A stretch of 64,000 bases of DNA, taken from assembly GCF_002140715.2 (NCBI RefSeq), contig NZ_NGLE02000001.1, positions 2,570,001 to 2,634,000 on the forward strand, read 5' to 3'. The notes beneath the pieces are model-generated. The model was not told the DNA's origin. It saw only the letters and a list, made by a program, of their open reading frames with translations, and searched no databases. The stretch is from Enterococcus sp. 4G2_DIV0659. GTDB lineage: Bacteria > Bacillota > Bacilli > Lactobacillales > Enterococcaceae. This document shows positions 16,917 to 25,377 of the stretch, one piece after another. Each line of letters begins with the position of its first letter. Within the stretch, counting starts at the first letter, position 1. A program made the translations under genes and the position numbers.

Positions 16917-19900
16917 ATGAAAAAAAAATGGATGATATTCTATATAATTTGCTTTCTATTTTTTGTTTTTTTTACTTCTAAAATAGTTCATATAAAGGCA
17001 GAGGAATTGAAAAATAATAATATGAATTTTAACGAAGAACAAAGTTTATTAGATAAAACACCTTATTTTATAGACGGAGCCCAACATAAATTGAATTTAT
17101 TGAAAGCTCATAGTGGCTATGAATACTATTTAGATCTTGTGGTTGAAGATCCAAACGAAAAAGTAATAAAGTTGAAGTTAGATGAATATTTGAATGTTCC
17201 AATTGAAGTAATAGAACAACTTAATGATGGTAATGTTGGAGTGACCTTTGATAAATTATCTAGTTTGCTAACTTTAGATATTTCTAAAGTAGTACCAAAC
17301 TTTATGAGTTCAAAGGAATTTAGGGTTATAAAAATCGCTATCAATACATTTTCTAAGGATATTATTGAAGGTGAAACAAAGTCTATTCATTACCAAAATG
17401 TTAATAATCAATTAAATGAAATTTTGAACTTGAATTTCTCTAGTAAGCAACGACTTGAAACTTATAGTGTTCCTAACGAAGCGGATACAACAAGTACAGT
17501 TGGGGAACAGAAGCAGAAACCGACCAATATTAATCTTGTAAACGGTGGTTTTGAATATCCTGCGTTATCGGATGATGATTGGAATAATTTACCTGCTTTA
17601 AAAAATAATTTAGGATTGGTTAACATACCGTGGTCATCAAATCCAACACCGACTTCTCAGATATATAAGGTTTATATTACTTATGATTCACCAGTGTTTG
17701 GAAGAGAAAGAATTGGTTGGCGTCCACTTGTTCTACAACATGGAGTTGATCCAACAGAACTACGAGCTAAATCAATTGAATTTATGAAAAATAGATCATT
17801 GGTTTCTGGAGAATCCGCATATGCGGGTAGGCTTATACCATCTCCACAAGGTAGACAATTTGTAGAACTAAATGCTAGTTATTTTACTAAGTTGTATCAA
17901 ACAGTTCTGACAACACCTGGAATCAAAACGAGATGGTCATTATCGCATACTGGTCAAAAAGCAGGGATGGGCAATGGCGATACTTTAGGCGTTCAATTTG
18001 GTCCTACACCTGAAGTGAAGGATTCAAATTATGATCAAAAATATTATACTGATGATTTAGAGTGGAGTCATGGCAAGGAGGCTAATTGGAAAGAGCATAA
18101 AGGGAGCTATGTAATTCCAAATGGGCAAACTTCCACGACTTTTGGTTTTTATGCGGCAAAGACTTGGAATAACAACCAAGTGAATGGAAATTATTTGGAT
18201 GATATTAAATTCACTAATCCATCATTTATAACATTGGATAAAACAGTGAATGGAATGAAAGTTGCAACAGGGCGACCATCGAATCTATTTACGTATAAGC
18301 TTACTGCGAAAAACCAAGGAGAAATGGCTGCGACAGATATTTGGATAACAGATGAAATACCCAACTATTTGGAAGTGGATGAAAAAACATTACCGGCAGG
18401 TGCGACATATAATAGAAATACAAGGCTTGTTACTATGCCAAAAATTTTGAAAATTGACATCGGAAAAAGTGTAACGTTTTCTTTTAAAGTTAGATTAACC
18501 CACCAAGATAGATATGAAAACTCAAAAGGATATTTAAGGATAGATAACGGAGCAAAAATTGTCTATAAAGATTTAAATTTTGTTGATATGATTTATGAAA
18601 ATTATTCGAATATTGTAACTATTATTCCTGAAATGGTAGGAAAAATAAAAATTATTAAAAAAAATGACTTAGGAGAGCTAAAAGCTGGAGCTAAATATCA
18701 GATCAGAGATGCTAAAGGGACTATAGTTGTATCAAATGCTGTAGCAATTACAGGAAGTGATGGCACATATGTAAGTGCTGATTTACCAATAGGTGATTAT
18801 ACAGTTACTGAAACTAAAGCACCTGACGGTCATGATCTTCCTAAGCCTGCTTCAACAGCTACTAAAAAGGTAACGATAAAAAATAATCAAATAGTTCCAG
18901 TAGAATTTAAAAATGATCGCCAAGGACGAATCGTAATTAAAAAAATCGATAAAGAAACAAAAGCAGTACTAGCAGGGGCGGAGTTTCGAGTACTAAACAG
19001 TGCAGGTCAAGAAGTAGGAACAAGGCTAAAAACGGGAAGCACTGGTCAAGTGACGTCGGGTTATTTAACCGCCGGTAGTTATACGATAGAAGAAACCGCT
19101 GCCCCAGTTAATTATGATTTGTCCTCACCGAAGAGCCAAAAAGTGACGTTGAAAGTAGGAGAAACGACTCAACCAGTAGTGTTTGAAAACACACGGCAAA
19201 AAGGTGGTCTACAAATCATCAAACAGGACGACACGAAAAAAAGACTAGCCAACGCTAAGTATATCGTGAAAAATGCTTCAGGAAGTCAAGTAGGAAGTGG
19301 TCAAACCAACGCCGAAGGTGTATACACGCTAACAAATCTTCCGACGGGAAAATATACAGTAACAGAAAGTGCAGCGCCAGCGGGTCATGTTTCAAGTCCA
19401 GTAGAAGGAAATAACCGAATGATAGAAGTTGTCAAAGGACAAACGGCGACGATGACATTTACGAATACACGCCAAGGACGAATCGTAATTAAAAAAATCG
19501 ATAAAGAAACAAAAGCAGTACTAGCAGGGGCGGAGTTTCGAGTACTAAACAGTGCAGGTCAAGAAGTAGGAACAAGGCTAAAAACGGGAAGCACTGGTCA
19601 AGTGACGTCGGGTTATTTAACCGCCGGTAGTTATACGATAGAAGAAACCGCTGCCCCAGTTAATTATGATTTATCCTCACCGAAGAGCCAAAAAGTGACG
19701 TTGAAAGTAGGAGAAACGACTCAACCAGTAGTGTTTGAAAACACACGGCAAAAAGGTGGTTTACAAATCATCAAACAGGACGACACGAAAAAAAGACTAG
19801 CCAATGCTAAGTATATCGTGAAAAATGCTTCAGGAAGCCAAGTAGGAAGTGGTCAAACCAACGCCGAAGGTGTGTACACGCTAACAAATCTTCCGACAGG

Positions 19901-22184
19901 AAAATATACAGTAACAGAAAGTGCAGCGCCAGCGGGTCATGTTTCAATTCCAGTAGAAGGAAATAACCGAACGATAGAAGTTGTCAAAGGACAAACGGCG
20001 ACGATGACATTTACGAATACACGCCAAGGGCGAATCGTAATTAAAAAAATCGATAAAGAAACAAAAGCAGTACTAGCAGGGGCGGAGTTTCGAGTACTAA
20101 ACAGTGCAGGTCAAGAAGTAGGAACAAGGCTAAAAACAGGAAGCACTGGTCAAGTGACGTCGGGTTATTTAACCGCTGGTAGTTATACGATAGAGGAAAC
20201 CGCTGCCCCAGTTAATTATGATTTATCCTCACCGAAGAGCCAAAAAGTGACGTTGAAAGTAGGAGAAACGACTCAACCAGTAGTGTTTGAAAACACACGG
20301 CAAAAAGGTGGTCTACAAATCATCAAACAGGACGACACGAAAAAAAGATTAGCCAACGCTAAGTATATCGTGAAAAATGCTTCAGGAAGTCAAGTAGGAA
20401 GTGGTCAAACCAACGCCGAAGGTGTATACACGCTAACGAATCTTCCGACGGGAAAATATACAGTAACAGAAAGTGCAGCGCCAGCGGGTCATGTTTCAAG
20501 TCCAGTAGAAGGAAATAACCGAACGATAGAAGTTGTCAAAGGACAAACGGCGACGATGACATTTACGAATACACGCCAAGGGCGAATCGTAATTAAAAAA
20601 ATCGATAAAGAAAGCAAAGCAGTACTAGCAGGGGCGGAGTTTCGAGTACTAAACAGTGCAGGTCAAGAAGTAGGAACAAGGCTAAAAACGGGAAGCACTG
20701 GTCAAGTGACGTCGGGTTATTTAACCGCTGGTAGTTATACGATAGAGGAAACCGCTGCCCCAGTTAATTATGATTTATCCTCACCGAAGAGCCAAAAAGT
20801 GACGTTGAAAGTAGGAGAAACGACTCAACCAGTAGTGTTTGAAAACACACGGCAAAAAGGTGGTCTACAAATCATCAAACAGGACGACACGAAAAAAAGA
20901 CTAGCCAACGCTAAGTATATCGTAAAAAACGCTTCAGGAAGCCAAGTAGGAAGTGGTCAAACCAACGCCGAAGGTGTGTACACGCTAACAAATCTTCCGA
21001 CAGGAAAATATACAGTAACAGAAAGTGCAGCGCCAGCGGGTCATGTTTCAATTCCAGTAGAAGGAAATAACCGAACGATAGAAGTTGTCAAAGGACAAAC
21101 GGCGACGATGACATTTACGAATACACGCCAAGGGCGAATCGTAATCAAAAAAATCGACAAAGAAAGCAAAGCAGTACTAGCAGGGGCGGAATATCGAGTA
21201 ACGAACAGTACGGGTCAAGAAGTAGTAAAAAGCATAAAAACAGGAAGTAATGGCACGGTAACGACAGGCTATCTACCGGCAGGTGATTATCGCATCCATG
21301 AAATATCCGCACCAACAAATTATGATCTTGCGAATCCAGCAAGCAAAGTGGTGACGTTGAAAGTAGGAGAAACGACCCAACCAGTAGTGTTTGAAAACGC
21401 TCGTCACAAAGGTGGACTTGAAATTGTAAAGGTGAACGAAGAAAATAAAAATCAGAAACTTGAAGGAGCTATCTTTGATATAGCAAGTGATGAAAAAGGA
21501 ACGAATATTCTATATAAAAACCAGAAGACTGACGCATCAGGAAAAATAATAATTCCTACTTTAAAAACAGGAACTTATTATGTAAAGGAAACAACACCGC
21601 CGCCTGGCTATCAAATTATAAAAAATACCTGGGTATCAGTAAATATAATTCATGGAAAAGTAACCTCATATCAGGTTGAAAACAGACCAACACGGCTTCA
21701 TTTACGCCAAGTTGTCTTAAAGCCACATGATGCTTTGGTTGTTCCGAGTCTTGGCTATTTCACTCTTAATCAAGTGAAAAGTTCTGGTAGCATAATAAAC
21801 GCATATCAGTTAGTCACCAACTCAACAGTGAAAGATAAGCCAACAGAAATTTCGAAAGAACTTTTTAAAACAGTGCAAATTCCGATTGGAGTGGACAAGC
21901 TTCAAGTGGTAGATGTAATACCAGAATATTATAGTTATCATGGAGCTATTACAACAACGGATGATACAAATCTGGAAAATAAACACTCTTCCACTAATAC
22001 TACCGAAATGATAAAAACTGAACCTGTTACAGTTGATTACAACAAATCAAGTGAATACTGGATAACAATCTTCATCTCACCTAAGATGGGGAAAGCATCT
22101 ACTGGTGAAGAAGAAAAAGAGCCTCGTCCATATAGTTGGGATTATAAAACGAATGAACTAGGTCGATTGAAGCAAATTGAATAG
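16917..22184 (+). CDS. Giant SpaA/Cna-B repeat surface protein (1755 aa)
   Basis: Domains in order: signal peptide (1-28); an unassigned region to about 200; a jelly-roll-like region (about 203-435) opening with NLVNGGFEYP; a DUF11-like domain (435-565); eleven SpaA/Cna-B domains from about 574 to 1590; and a C-terminal region of about 165 residues. The central part alternates two domain types, GRIVIKKIDKE and GGLQIIKQDD, in four 184-residue units. Each domain keeps a Lys near the start, a Glu in IEETAAP or VTESAAP and an Asn in FENTR or FTNTR, the set that forms internal isopeptide bonds. There is no LPxTG motif or C-terminal membrane span, so attachment must use another route. A GAAAGGGG site precedes the ATG. 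Probably a stalk or adhesin of the fibre system. Confidence 0.85.
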   Translation: MKKKWMIFYIICFLFFVFFTSKIVHIKAEELKNNNMNFNEEQSLLDKTPYFIDGAQHKLNLLKAHSGYEYYLDLVVEDPNEKVIKLKLDEYLNVPIEVIEQLNDGNVGVTFDKLSSLLTLDISKVVPNFMSSKEFRVIKIAINTFSKDIIEGETKSIHYQNVNNQLNEILNLNFSSKQRLETYSVPNEADTTSTVGEQKQKPTNINLVNGGFEYPALSDDDWNNLPALKNNLGLVNIPWSSNPTPTSQIYKVYITYDSPVFGRERIGWRPLVLQHGVDPTELRAKSIEFMKNRSLVSGESAYAGRLIPSPQGRQFVELNASYFTKLYQTVLTTPGIKTRWSLSHTGQKAGMGNGDTLGVQFGPTPEVKDSNYDQKYYTDDLEWSHGKEANWKEHKGSYVIPNGQTSTTFGFYAAKTWNNNQVNGNYLDDIKFTNPSFITLDKTVNGMKVATGRPSNLFTYKLTAKNQGEMAATDIWITDEIPNYLEVDEKTLPAGATYNRNTRLVTMPKILKIDIGKSVTFSFKVRLTHQDRYENSKGYLRIDNGAKIVYKDLNFVDMIYENYSNIVTIIPEMVGKIKIIKKNDLGELKAGAKYQIRDAKGTIVVSNAVAITGSDGTYVSADLPIGDYTVTETKAPDGHDLPKPASTATKKVTIKNNQIVPVEFKNDRQGRIVIKKIDKETKAVLAGAEFRVLNSAGQEVGTRLKTGSTGQVTSGYLTAGSYTIEETAAPVNYDLSSPKSQKVTLKVGETTQPVVFENTRQKGGLQIIKQDDTKKRLANAKYIVKNASGSQVGSGQTNAEGVYTLTNLPTGKYTVTESAAPAGHVSSPVEGNNRMIEVVKGQTATMTFTNTRQGRIVIKKIDKETKAVLAGAEFRVLNSAGQEVGTRLKTGSTGQVTSGYLTAGSYTIEETAAPVNYDLSSPKSQKVTLKVGETTQPVVFENTRQKGGLQIIKQDDTKKRLANAKYIVKNASGSQVGSGQTNAEGVYTLTNLPTGKYTVTESAAPAGHVSIPVEGNNRTIEVVKGQTATMTFTNTRQGRIVIKKIDKETKAVLAGAEFRVLNSAGQEVGTRLKTGSTGQVTSGYLTAGSYTIEETAAPVNYDLSSPKSQKVTLKVGETTQPVVFENTRQKGGLQIIKQDDTKKRLANAKYIVKNASGSQVGSGQTNAEGVYTLTNLPTGKYTVTESAAPAGHVSSPVEGNNRTIEVVKGQTATMTFTNTRQGRIVIKKIDKESKAVLAGAEFRVLNSAGQEVGTRLKTGSTGQVTSGYLTAGSYTIEETAAPVNYDLSSPKSQKVTLKVGETTQPVVFENTRQKGGLQIIKQDDTKKRLANAKYIVKNASGSQVGSGQTNAEGVYTLTNLPTGKYTVTESAAPAGHVSIPVEGNNRTIEVVKGQTATMTFTNTRQGRIVIKKIDKESKAVLAGAEYRVTNSTGQEVVKSIKTGSNGTVTTGYLPAGDYRIHEISAPTNYDLANPASKVVTLKVGETTQPVVFENARHKGGLEIVKVNEENKNQKLEGAIFDIASDEKGTNILYKNQKTDASGKIIIPTLKTGTYYVKETTPPPGYQIIKNTWVSVNIIHGKVTSYQVENRPTRLHLRQVVLKPHDALVVPSLGYFTLNQVKSSGSIINAYQLVTNSTVKDKPTEISKELFKTVQIPIGVDKLQVVDVIPEYYSYHGAITTTDDTNLENKHSSTNTTEMIKTEPVTVDYNKSSEYWITIFISPKMGKASTGEEEKEPRPYSWDYKTNELGRLKQIE
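18918..21125 (+). repeat. Four tandem 552-bp repeats inside the SpaA-protein gene
   Basis: Copies start at 18918, 19470, 20022 and 20574, each 552 bp (184 codons), followed by a diverged partial copy from 21126. They are nearly identical at the base level, including silent positions, with scattered single differences (AAAGAAACA versus AAAGAAAGC, and SSPVEG versus SIPVEG). Each unit holds two Cna-B domains. Such identity implies recent duplication or gene conversion, and copy number is likely to vary between strains. Confidence 0.95.
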
Positions 22185-22196
22185 GAGAGAAGTAAA

Positions 22197-22763
22197 ATGA
22201 AAAAGAGCCTGATAAAGTTAACAATACTGAGCAGTTGTATACTACTAACGGGATGTAATGGTAAAAAAGAGGATAAGGCAACTGAAAATAAAGAAGTGCA
22301 AGAACAAAAGGGCAAAAAAGCAGTATCTGAAAATAATTATGCATCAGCTGATAATTCTTTTTCGGTCAACAATGAAAATTTTGTTGGTCCTGATTTTGAA
22401 GTCAAATTGACTGGATCAGACGTTGTTAAATCTGAAGAAGGGACAACCTATTTAGCTGTTTTCTACACCTTCACTAATAAAACAGATATAATCAAGACAG
22501 GTCAAGAGGCTTTTGAAAAACATCTTCTTGCCAATCAAGCATCTACAAATGAAGACATGGAAACTTTGGTTATTGATCATCCAGAGCTTAATGAGCAAAT
22601 AAAAAGGCTCTCAGAAGAATCTAAAAAAGAGCAAGTAACAGGGAAAAGTATTCCCATGGCTACGATTTATAAGACTGTTTCTGATAAAGATTTAAGACTA
22701 GATTTTTTAGATGCTGAAGGTTCGCCGATCGTATCCAAAAATTATTTGATCAAACAAAATTGA
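22197..22763 (+). CDS. Lipoprotein, DUF5067-like
   Basis: The 188-aa protein has a lipoprotein signal with lipobox LLTGC (Cys about residue 20), a charged Lys/Glu-rich linker, then a beta-sandwich-like domain with GTTYLAVFYTFTNKTD, as in DUF5067-type extracellular domains. The function of these is unknown. GGAGAGAAG precedes the ATG and only 12 bases separate it from the SpaA protein gene, so it is the last gene of the fibre operon, ending at a strong terminator. It may serve in assembly or as a membrane partner; that is inference. Confidence 0.7.
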   Translation: MKKSLIKLTILSSCILLTGCNGKKEDKATENKEVQEQKGKKAVSENNYASADNSFSVNNENFVGPDFEVKLTGSDVVKSEEGTTYLAVFYTFTNKTDIIKTGQEAFEKHLLANQASTNEDMETLVIDHPELNEQIKRLSEESKKEQVTGKSIPMATIYKTVSDKDLRLDFLDAEGSPIVSKNYLIKQN

Positions 22764-22839
22764 CTAGATTTAGAACGGTCAGAGAATTAATGTAAAGAGA
22801 GCATAAATGAATAATCTATCGGATTAAGAATAAATAATA

Positions 22840-22890
22840 AAAGATGAGAACAAAACAATTATGCTGTTTTGTTCTCATCTTTGTTTTTTA
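22840..22890 (+). terminator. Terminator of the fibre operon
   Basis: A perfect 18-bp stem (22840-22857 with 22865-22882), a 7-base loop and the T run GTTTTTTA. It may also act on the minus strand after the DUF4044 gene because A residues precede it. Confidence 0.9.
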
Positions 22891-22955
22891 CAGTATAGCC
22901 ATGATAAAAGTAATTTACTTTCTCATTTAATCATGTATGATTATCTTGTTCTGGT

Positions 22956-23069
22956 TTATCTCATGCTCATGACAGCTGTTAAAATTGTTGAGCCAGCAAT
23001 GGCAATTAGCATCAACCAAACAACGACTTTAGTGACTTTTGAAAAAGTACTTGATTTTTTATCGTTCAA
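22956..23069 (-). CDS. DUF4044-like small membrane protein (37 aa, TTG start)
   Basis: The minus strand encodes 37 residues: a polar start (NDKKSSTFSKVTK), one membrane span (VVVWLMLIAIAGSTILTAVM) and a short end. This matches the small DUF4044 proteins of lactic acid bacteria, of unknown role. The likely start is TTG at 23069, with AAGGATG about 9 bases upstream. It lies 70 bases after corA on the same strand and may share its transcript. It is too short for most gene finders. The + strand frame over it has no start signals. Confidence 0.75.
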   Translation of the reverse strand: MNDKKSSTFSKVTKVVVWLMLIAIAGSTILTAVMSMR

Positions 23070-23138
23070 TGATTACACATCCTTATACTTTACTTTCTTT
23101 AGTTTACATCGTTTTTCTTGAATCGGCAACCAAAAATT

Positions 23139-24095
23139 TTACAAAAGGTTCCGTTTTTTTAGTCTTCGGATCACAAAAATGCAAGTACCTGTAGTGACAA
23201 TGAAGATCCAAAAAAAAGCATCTTCCCGATTTGCGAATGGAAGTTTGACATTCATTCCAAAGATTCCACCAATAATGGTAGGGATCGTTAAAACAATTGT
23301 TAAGGAAGTTAGGATTTTCATAACATTATTCAAATTGTTCGAAACGATTGCTGAGAAAGTGTCGCTGATTTTATCAACGAGTTTTAGCTGAATCTTTGTT
23401 GTTGTTGCAGCTTGTTTTGTTTCGACCAGAATATCATGAAGATGGGGTAGATGCGCCCTAGGGTTGCTAAAAATTTTAGCATTATAAAGCATATTCAGTA
23501 CCTCTAAATTGGAATTGATGGCAGATTCAAAATAAACTAAACTTTTTTGAATATCCATGATCTGATAAAGTTGACTATTTTCAGTAGAAACTTTGAGCTC
23601 ACCCTCTAACTTGTTCGTTTCTGTAATTAATTCTTTTAAAAATCGATTATAACAAGTTGAAATATGCCATGAAAGATACAAAATCAACATTTCTTGAACA
23701 GGTAGCTTACTATCTGGTATCGGGTTGGCTAGAGCTTTTTTTAAAAAATCAGCAGAGTTATTGATCACAGTAATCACTTTTCCGTTTGTTGTTAAAATAA
23801 CTGCAAATGGAAAAGTATCTAATTGTGTATAACCACTAGGACTAACTGTAGCGTGGGGATATTGGACCAACATCAGAGCTGGTTGTTCTAAAGTATTTTG
23901 ATGAAGACCTTCAAAACGAGAATTTTCATCATCATCCAGCACACCTGTGATATAATCTTTAGGAAGTTTGTAAGTTGTGACTAATTGATTGATTTCTTCT
24001 TCTGTTGGTTTTTCAACAGCAAGCCAGATTGTGTCTTCTGTATCTGACGTTGATGGAGTAAATTGTCCATTTTCTATTTTTAAATAATTGATCAA
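23139..24095 (-). CDS. corA: CorA-family divalent cation (Mg2+) transporter
   Basis: The 318-aa protein has a large cytoplasmic N-domain and two C-terminal membrane segments. The first is preceded by the pore motif GMN in GIFGMNVKLPF (near residue 280), and the short second one ends in a basic tail. It forms pentameric magnesium or cobalt channels. The start is likely TTG at 24095: GAGGTGG lies 5 bases upstream, while the in-frame ATG at 24149 has no site and would add 18 hydrophobic residues before it. The DUF4044 gene follows. Confidence 0.88.
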   Translation of the reverse strand: MINYLKIENGQFTPSTSDTEDTIWLAVEKPTEEEINQLVTTYKLPKDYITGVLDDDENSRFEGLHQNTLEQPALMLVQYPHATVSPSGYTQLDTFPFAVILTTNGKVITVINNSADFLKKALANPIPDSKLPVQEMLILYLSWHISTCYNRFLKELITETNKLEGELKVSTENSQLYQIMDIQKSLVYFESAINSNLEVLNMLYNAKIFSNPRAHLPHLHDILVETKQAATTTKIQLKLVDKISDTFSAIVSNNLNNVMKILTSLTIVLTIPTIIGGIFGMNVKLPFANREDAFFWIFIVTTGTCIFVIRRLKKRNLL

Positions 24096-24279
24096 AAATG
24101 CCACCTCATTCTTTTGGGTAATTATAATTCCTATTATAATTGAGTTCAAGTGTTTTTGGGGAATAAAACCCTTGTAACTTGGTATTATTTAGGCATGAAC
24201 TTTTAAACGAACTGAAACATCAATGTAAAGAAAATAAAGTATAGTTAACTAAGTGTGTTACGAAAGGAATTGTTAGGAA

Positions 24280-24651
24280 ATGGTGTCGTTTTCAGTCATT
24301 ATGCTTTTTTGGTATGTATTTCCAGTAATTGTTTTATTTGCTTGTAATTTTATTATTTCAACGTTCTCATTAACAGAACGTTATAAAGTAAAAGCGCCGG
24401 ATATTTCGATTCCGTTTTTATTTATAGGGTTAAATGAATTGTCAAAAGACAGCTATGGACAATCCATTGTCCCTTACATGATTATCTCAGTTTTATTATT
24501 AGGAATATGTGTGGCTGTATTTCAAGCCTATTATTATGGAGAAATTCTTTACGGTCGGTATTTCAAAATGTTTTGGCGGTTAGTCTTTCTTTTAAGTTTT
24601 ATTTTATATGTTGTACTTATACTGTTGAATATCGTTCATTATCTTTCTTAA
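24280..24651 (+). CDS. DUF3397-family membrane protein
   Basis: The 123-aa protein has four predicted membrane spans (about 8-27, 45-55, 65-90, 100-120). DUF3397 members are found directly upstream of mraZ in enterococci and related genera, as here; the function is unknown. GAAAGGAA lies about 11 bases before the ATG. The gene ends just before an inverted-repeat terminator whose arms resemble MraZ boxes. Confidence 0.75.
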   Translation: MVSFSVIMLFWYVFPVIVLFACNFIISTFSLTERYKVKAPDISIPFLFIGLNELSKDSYGQSIVPYMIISVLLLGICVAVFQAYYYGEILYGRYFKMFWRLVFLLSFILYVVLILLNIVHYLS

Positions 24652-24658
24652 AAATAAA

Positions 24659-24703
24659 GGTGGTGAAAGGTGATCCCCACCACTTTCTACCACCATTTTC
24701 TTT
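24659..24703 (+). terminator. Hairpin after DUF3397 with MraZ-box-like arms
   Basis: GGTGGTGAAAGGTG (24659-24672) can pair with CACCACTTTCTACCACC (24678-24694) with a small bulge, and is followed by ATTTTCTTTT. The second arm read on the minus strand is GTGGTAGAAA then GTGGTGGGGA, which is two MraZ-type boxes 10 bp apart. It may be terminator, operator or both. Confidence 0.6.
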
Positions 24704-24775
24704 TGTAATAATTTCATTAGAAAATAAATATAGAAAAGACAAAATAAAATCTTCTTAAAATCTATTAAATAGGTA

Positions 24776-24805
24776 TTGATACCGCTTTTTTTGAAGGGAT
24801 AATCT
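24776..24805 (+). promoter_or_regulatory. Promoter candidate for the dcw cluster
   Basis: TTGATA (24776-24781), 18 bp, TAATCT (24800-24805), upstream of the MraZ boxes. Other AT-rich options exist nearby, so this is tentative. Confidence 0.35.
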
Positions 24806-24867
24806 TTCTTTTAAATATTACAAACTTTTTAAATAACTATTAAATGGTAGAAGATTTACCGTTTTTG

Positions 24868-24894
24868 GTGGTAGAAAGTGGTAGGATGTGGTAG
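24868..24894 (+). promoter_or_regulatory. MraZ operator: three GTGGTAG boxes at 10-bp period
   Basis: GTGGTAG occurs at 24868, 24878 and 24888 in direct repeat, one helical turn apart, 45-65 bp before the mraZ start. MraZ is known to repress its own operon by binding tandem GTGG-type boxes, so this is most likely its autoregulatory site. Two extra GTGG words at 24909 and 24917 lie between it and the gene. Confidence 0.85.
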
Positions 24895-24932
24895 ACTGTT
24901 TCTATCAAGTGGAAAAGTGGGGAAAATTGGCT

Positions 24933-25364
24933 ATGTTTATGGGTGAATTTCAACATAATATAGATGCCAAAGGCCGACTCATTGTACCAGCTAAATTTCG
25001 TGATCTTTTAGGTGAGAAATTTGTGGTGACTAGAGGAATGGATGGCTGTTTATTTGGTTATCCAATGTCCGAATGGGAGCAACTAGAGGAGAAGTTAAAG
25101 GAAATGCCTCTAGCTAAGAAGGATGCTCGTACATTTGTCCGCTTTTTTTACTCGGCTGCTACAGAATGTGAGATTGATAAACAAGGTAGGATTAACATTC
25201 CTGTTGCGTTAAGAACTCACGGTAGTTTAGAGAAAGCTTGCGTGATCATCGGTGTTTCAAATCGAATTGAGATTTGGGATGAAGCACGTTGGCAAGAATT
25301 TTCTACCGAAGCAGAAGAAAATTTTGATGATATTGCAGAAACAATGATTGATTTTGGTTTTTAG
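24933..25364 (+). CDS. mraZ: Transcriptional regulator MraZ
   Basis: The 143-aa protein has two SpoVT/AbrB-like halves: [23 protein letters not shown] at the start and [17 protein letters not shown] in the middle, each with the DxKGR-type loop. It forms a ring that binds GTGG boxes and controls the dcw cluster. The ATG at 24933 gives the normal length; the longer frame would start at a GTG inside the operator. GTGGGGAAAA before it is a modest ribosome binding site and may also bind MraZ. Confidence 0.93.
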   Translation: MFMGEFQHNIDAKGRLIVPAKFRDLLGEKFVVTRGMDGCLFGYPMSEWEQLEEKLKEMPLAKKDARTFVRFFYSAATECEIDKQGRINIPVALRTHGSLEKACVIIGVSNRIEIWDEARWQEFSTEAEENFDDIAETMIDFGF

Positions 25365-25377
25365 GAAGAGGAGCATT

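Noticed and set aside
18918..21125. Regular repeats as a possible CRISPR array
   Set aside because: Units are 552 bp, in frame and protein-coding. There are no short repeats with unique spacers and no cas genes in the window.
22861..23121. 86-codon + strand frame after the fibre operon
   Set aside because: It starts inside the terminator loop and lies antisense to the DUF4044-like gene, which has better signals.
24888..24932. Upstream GTG start for mraZ
   Set aside because: That GTG is part of the third operator box and adds 15 residues not expected in MraZ; the ATG at 24933 gives the normal 143 aa.
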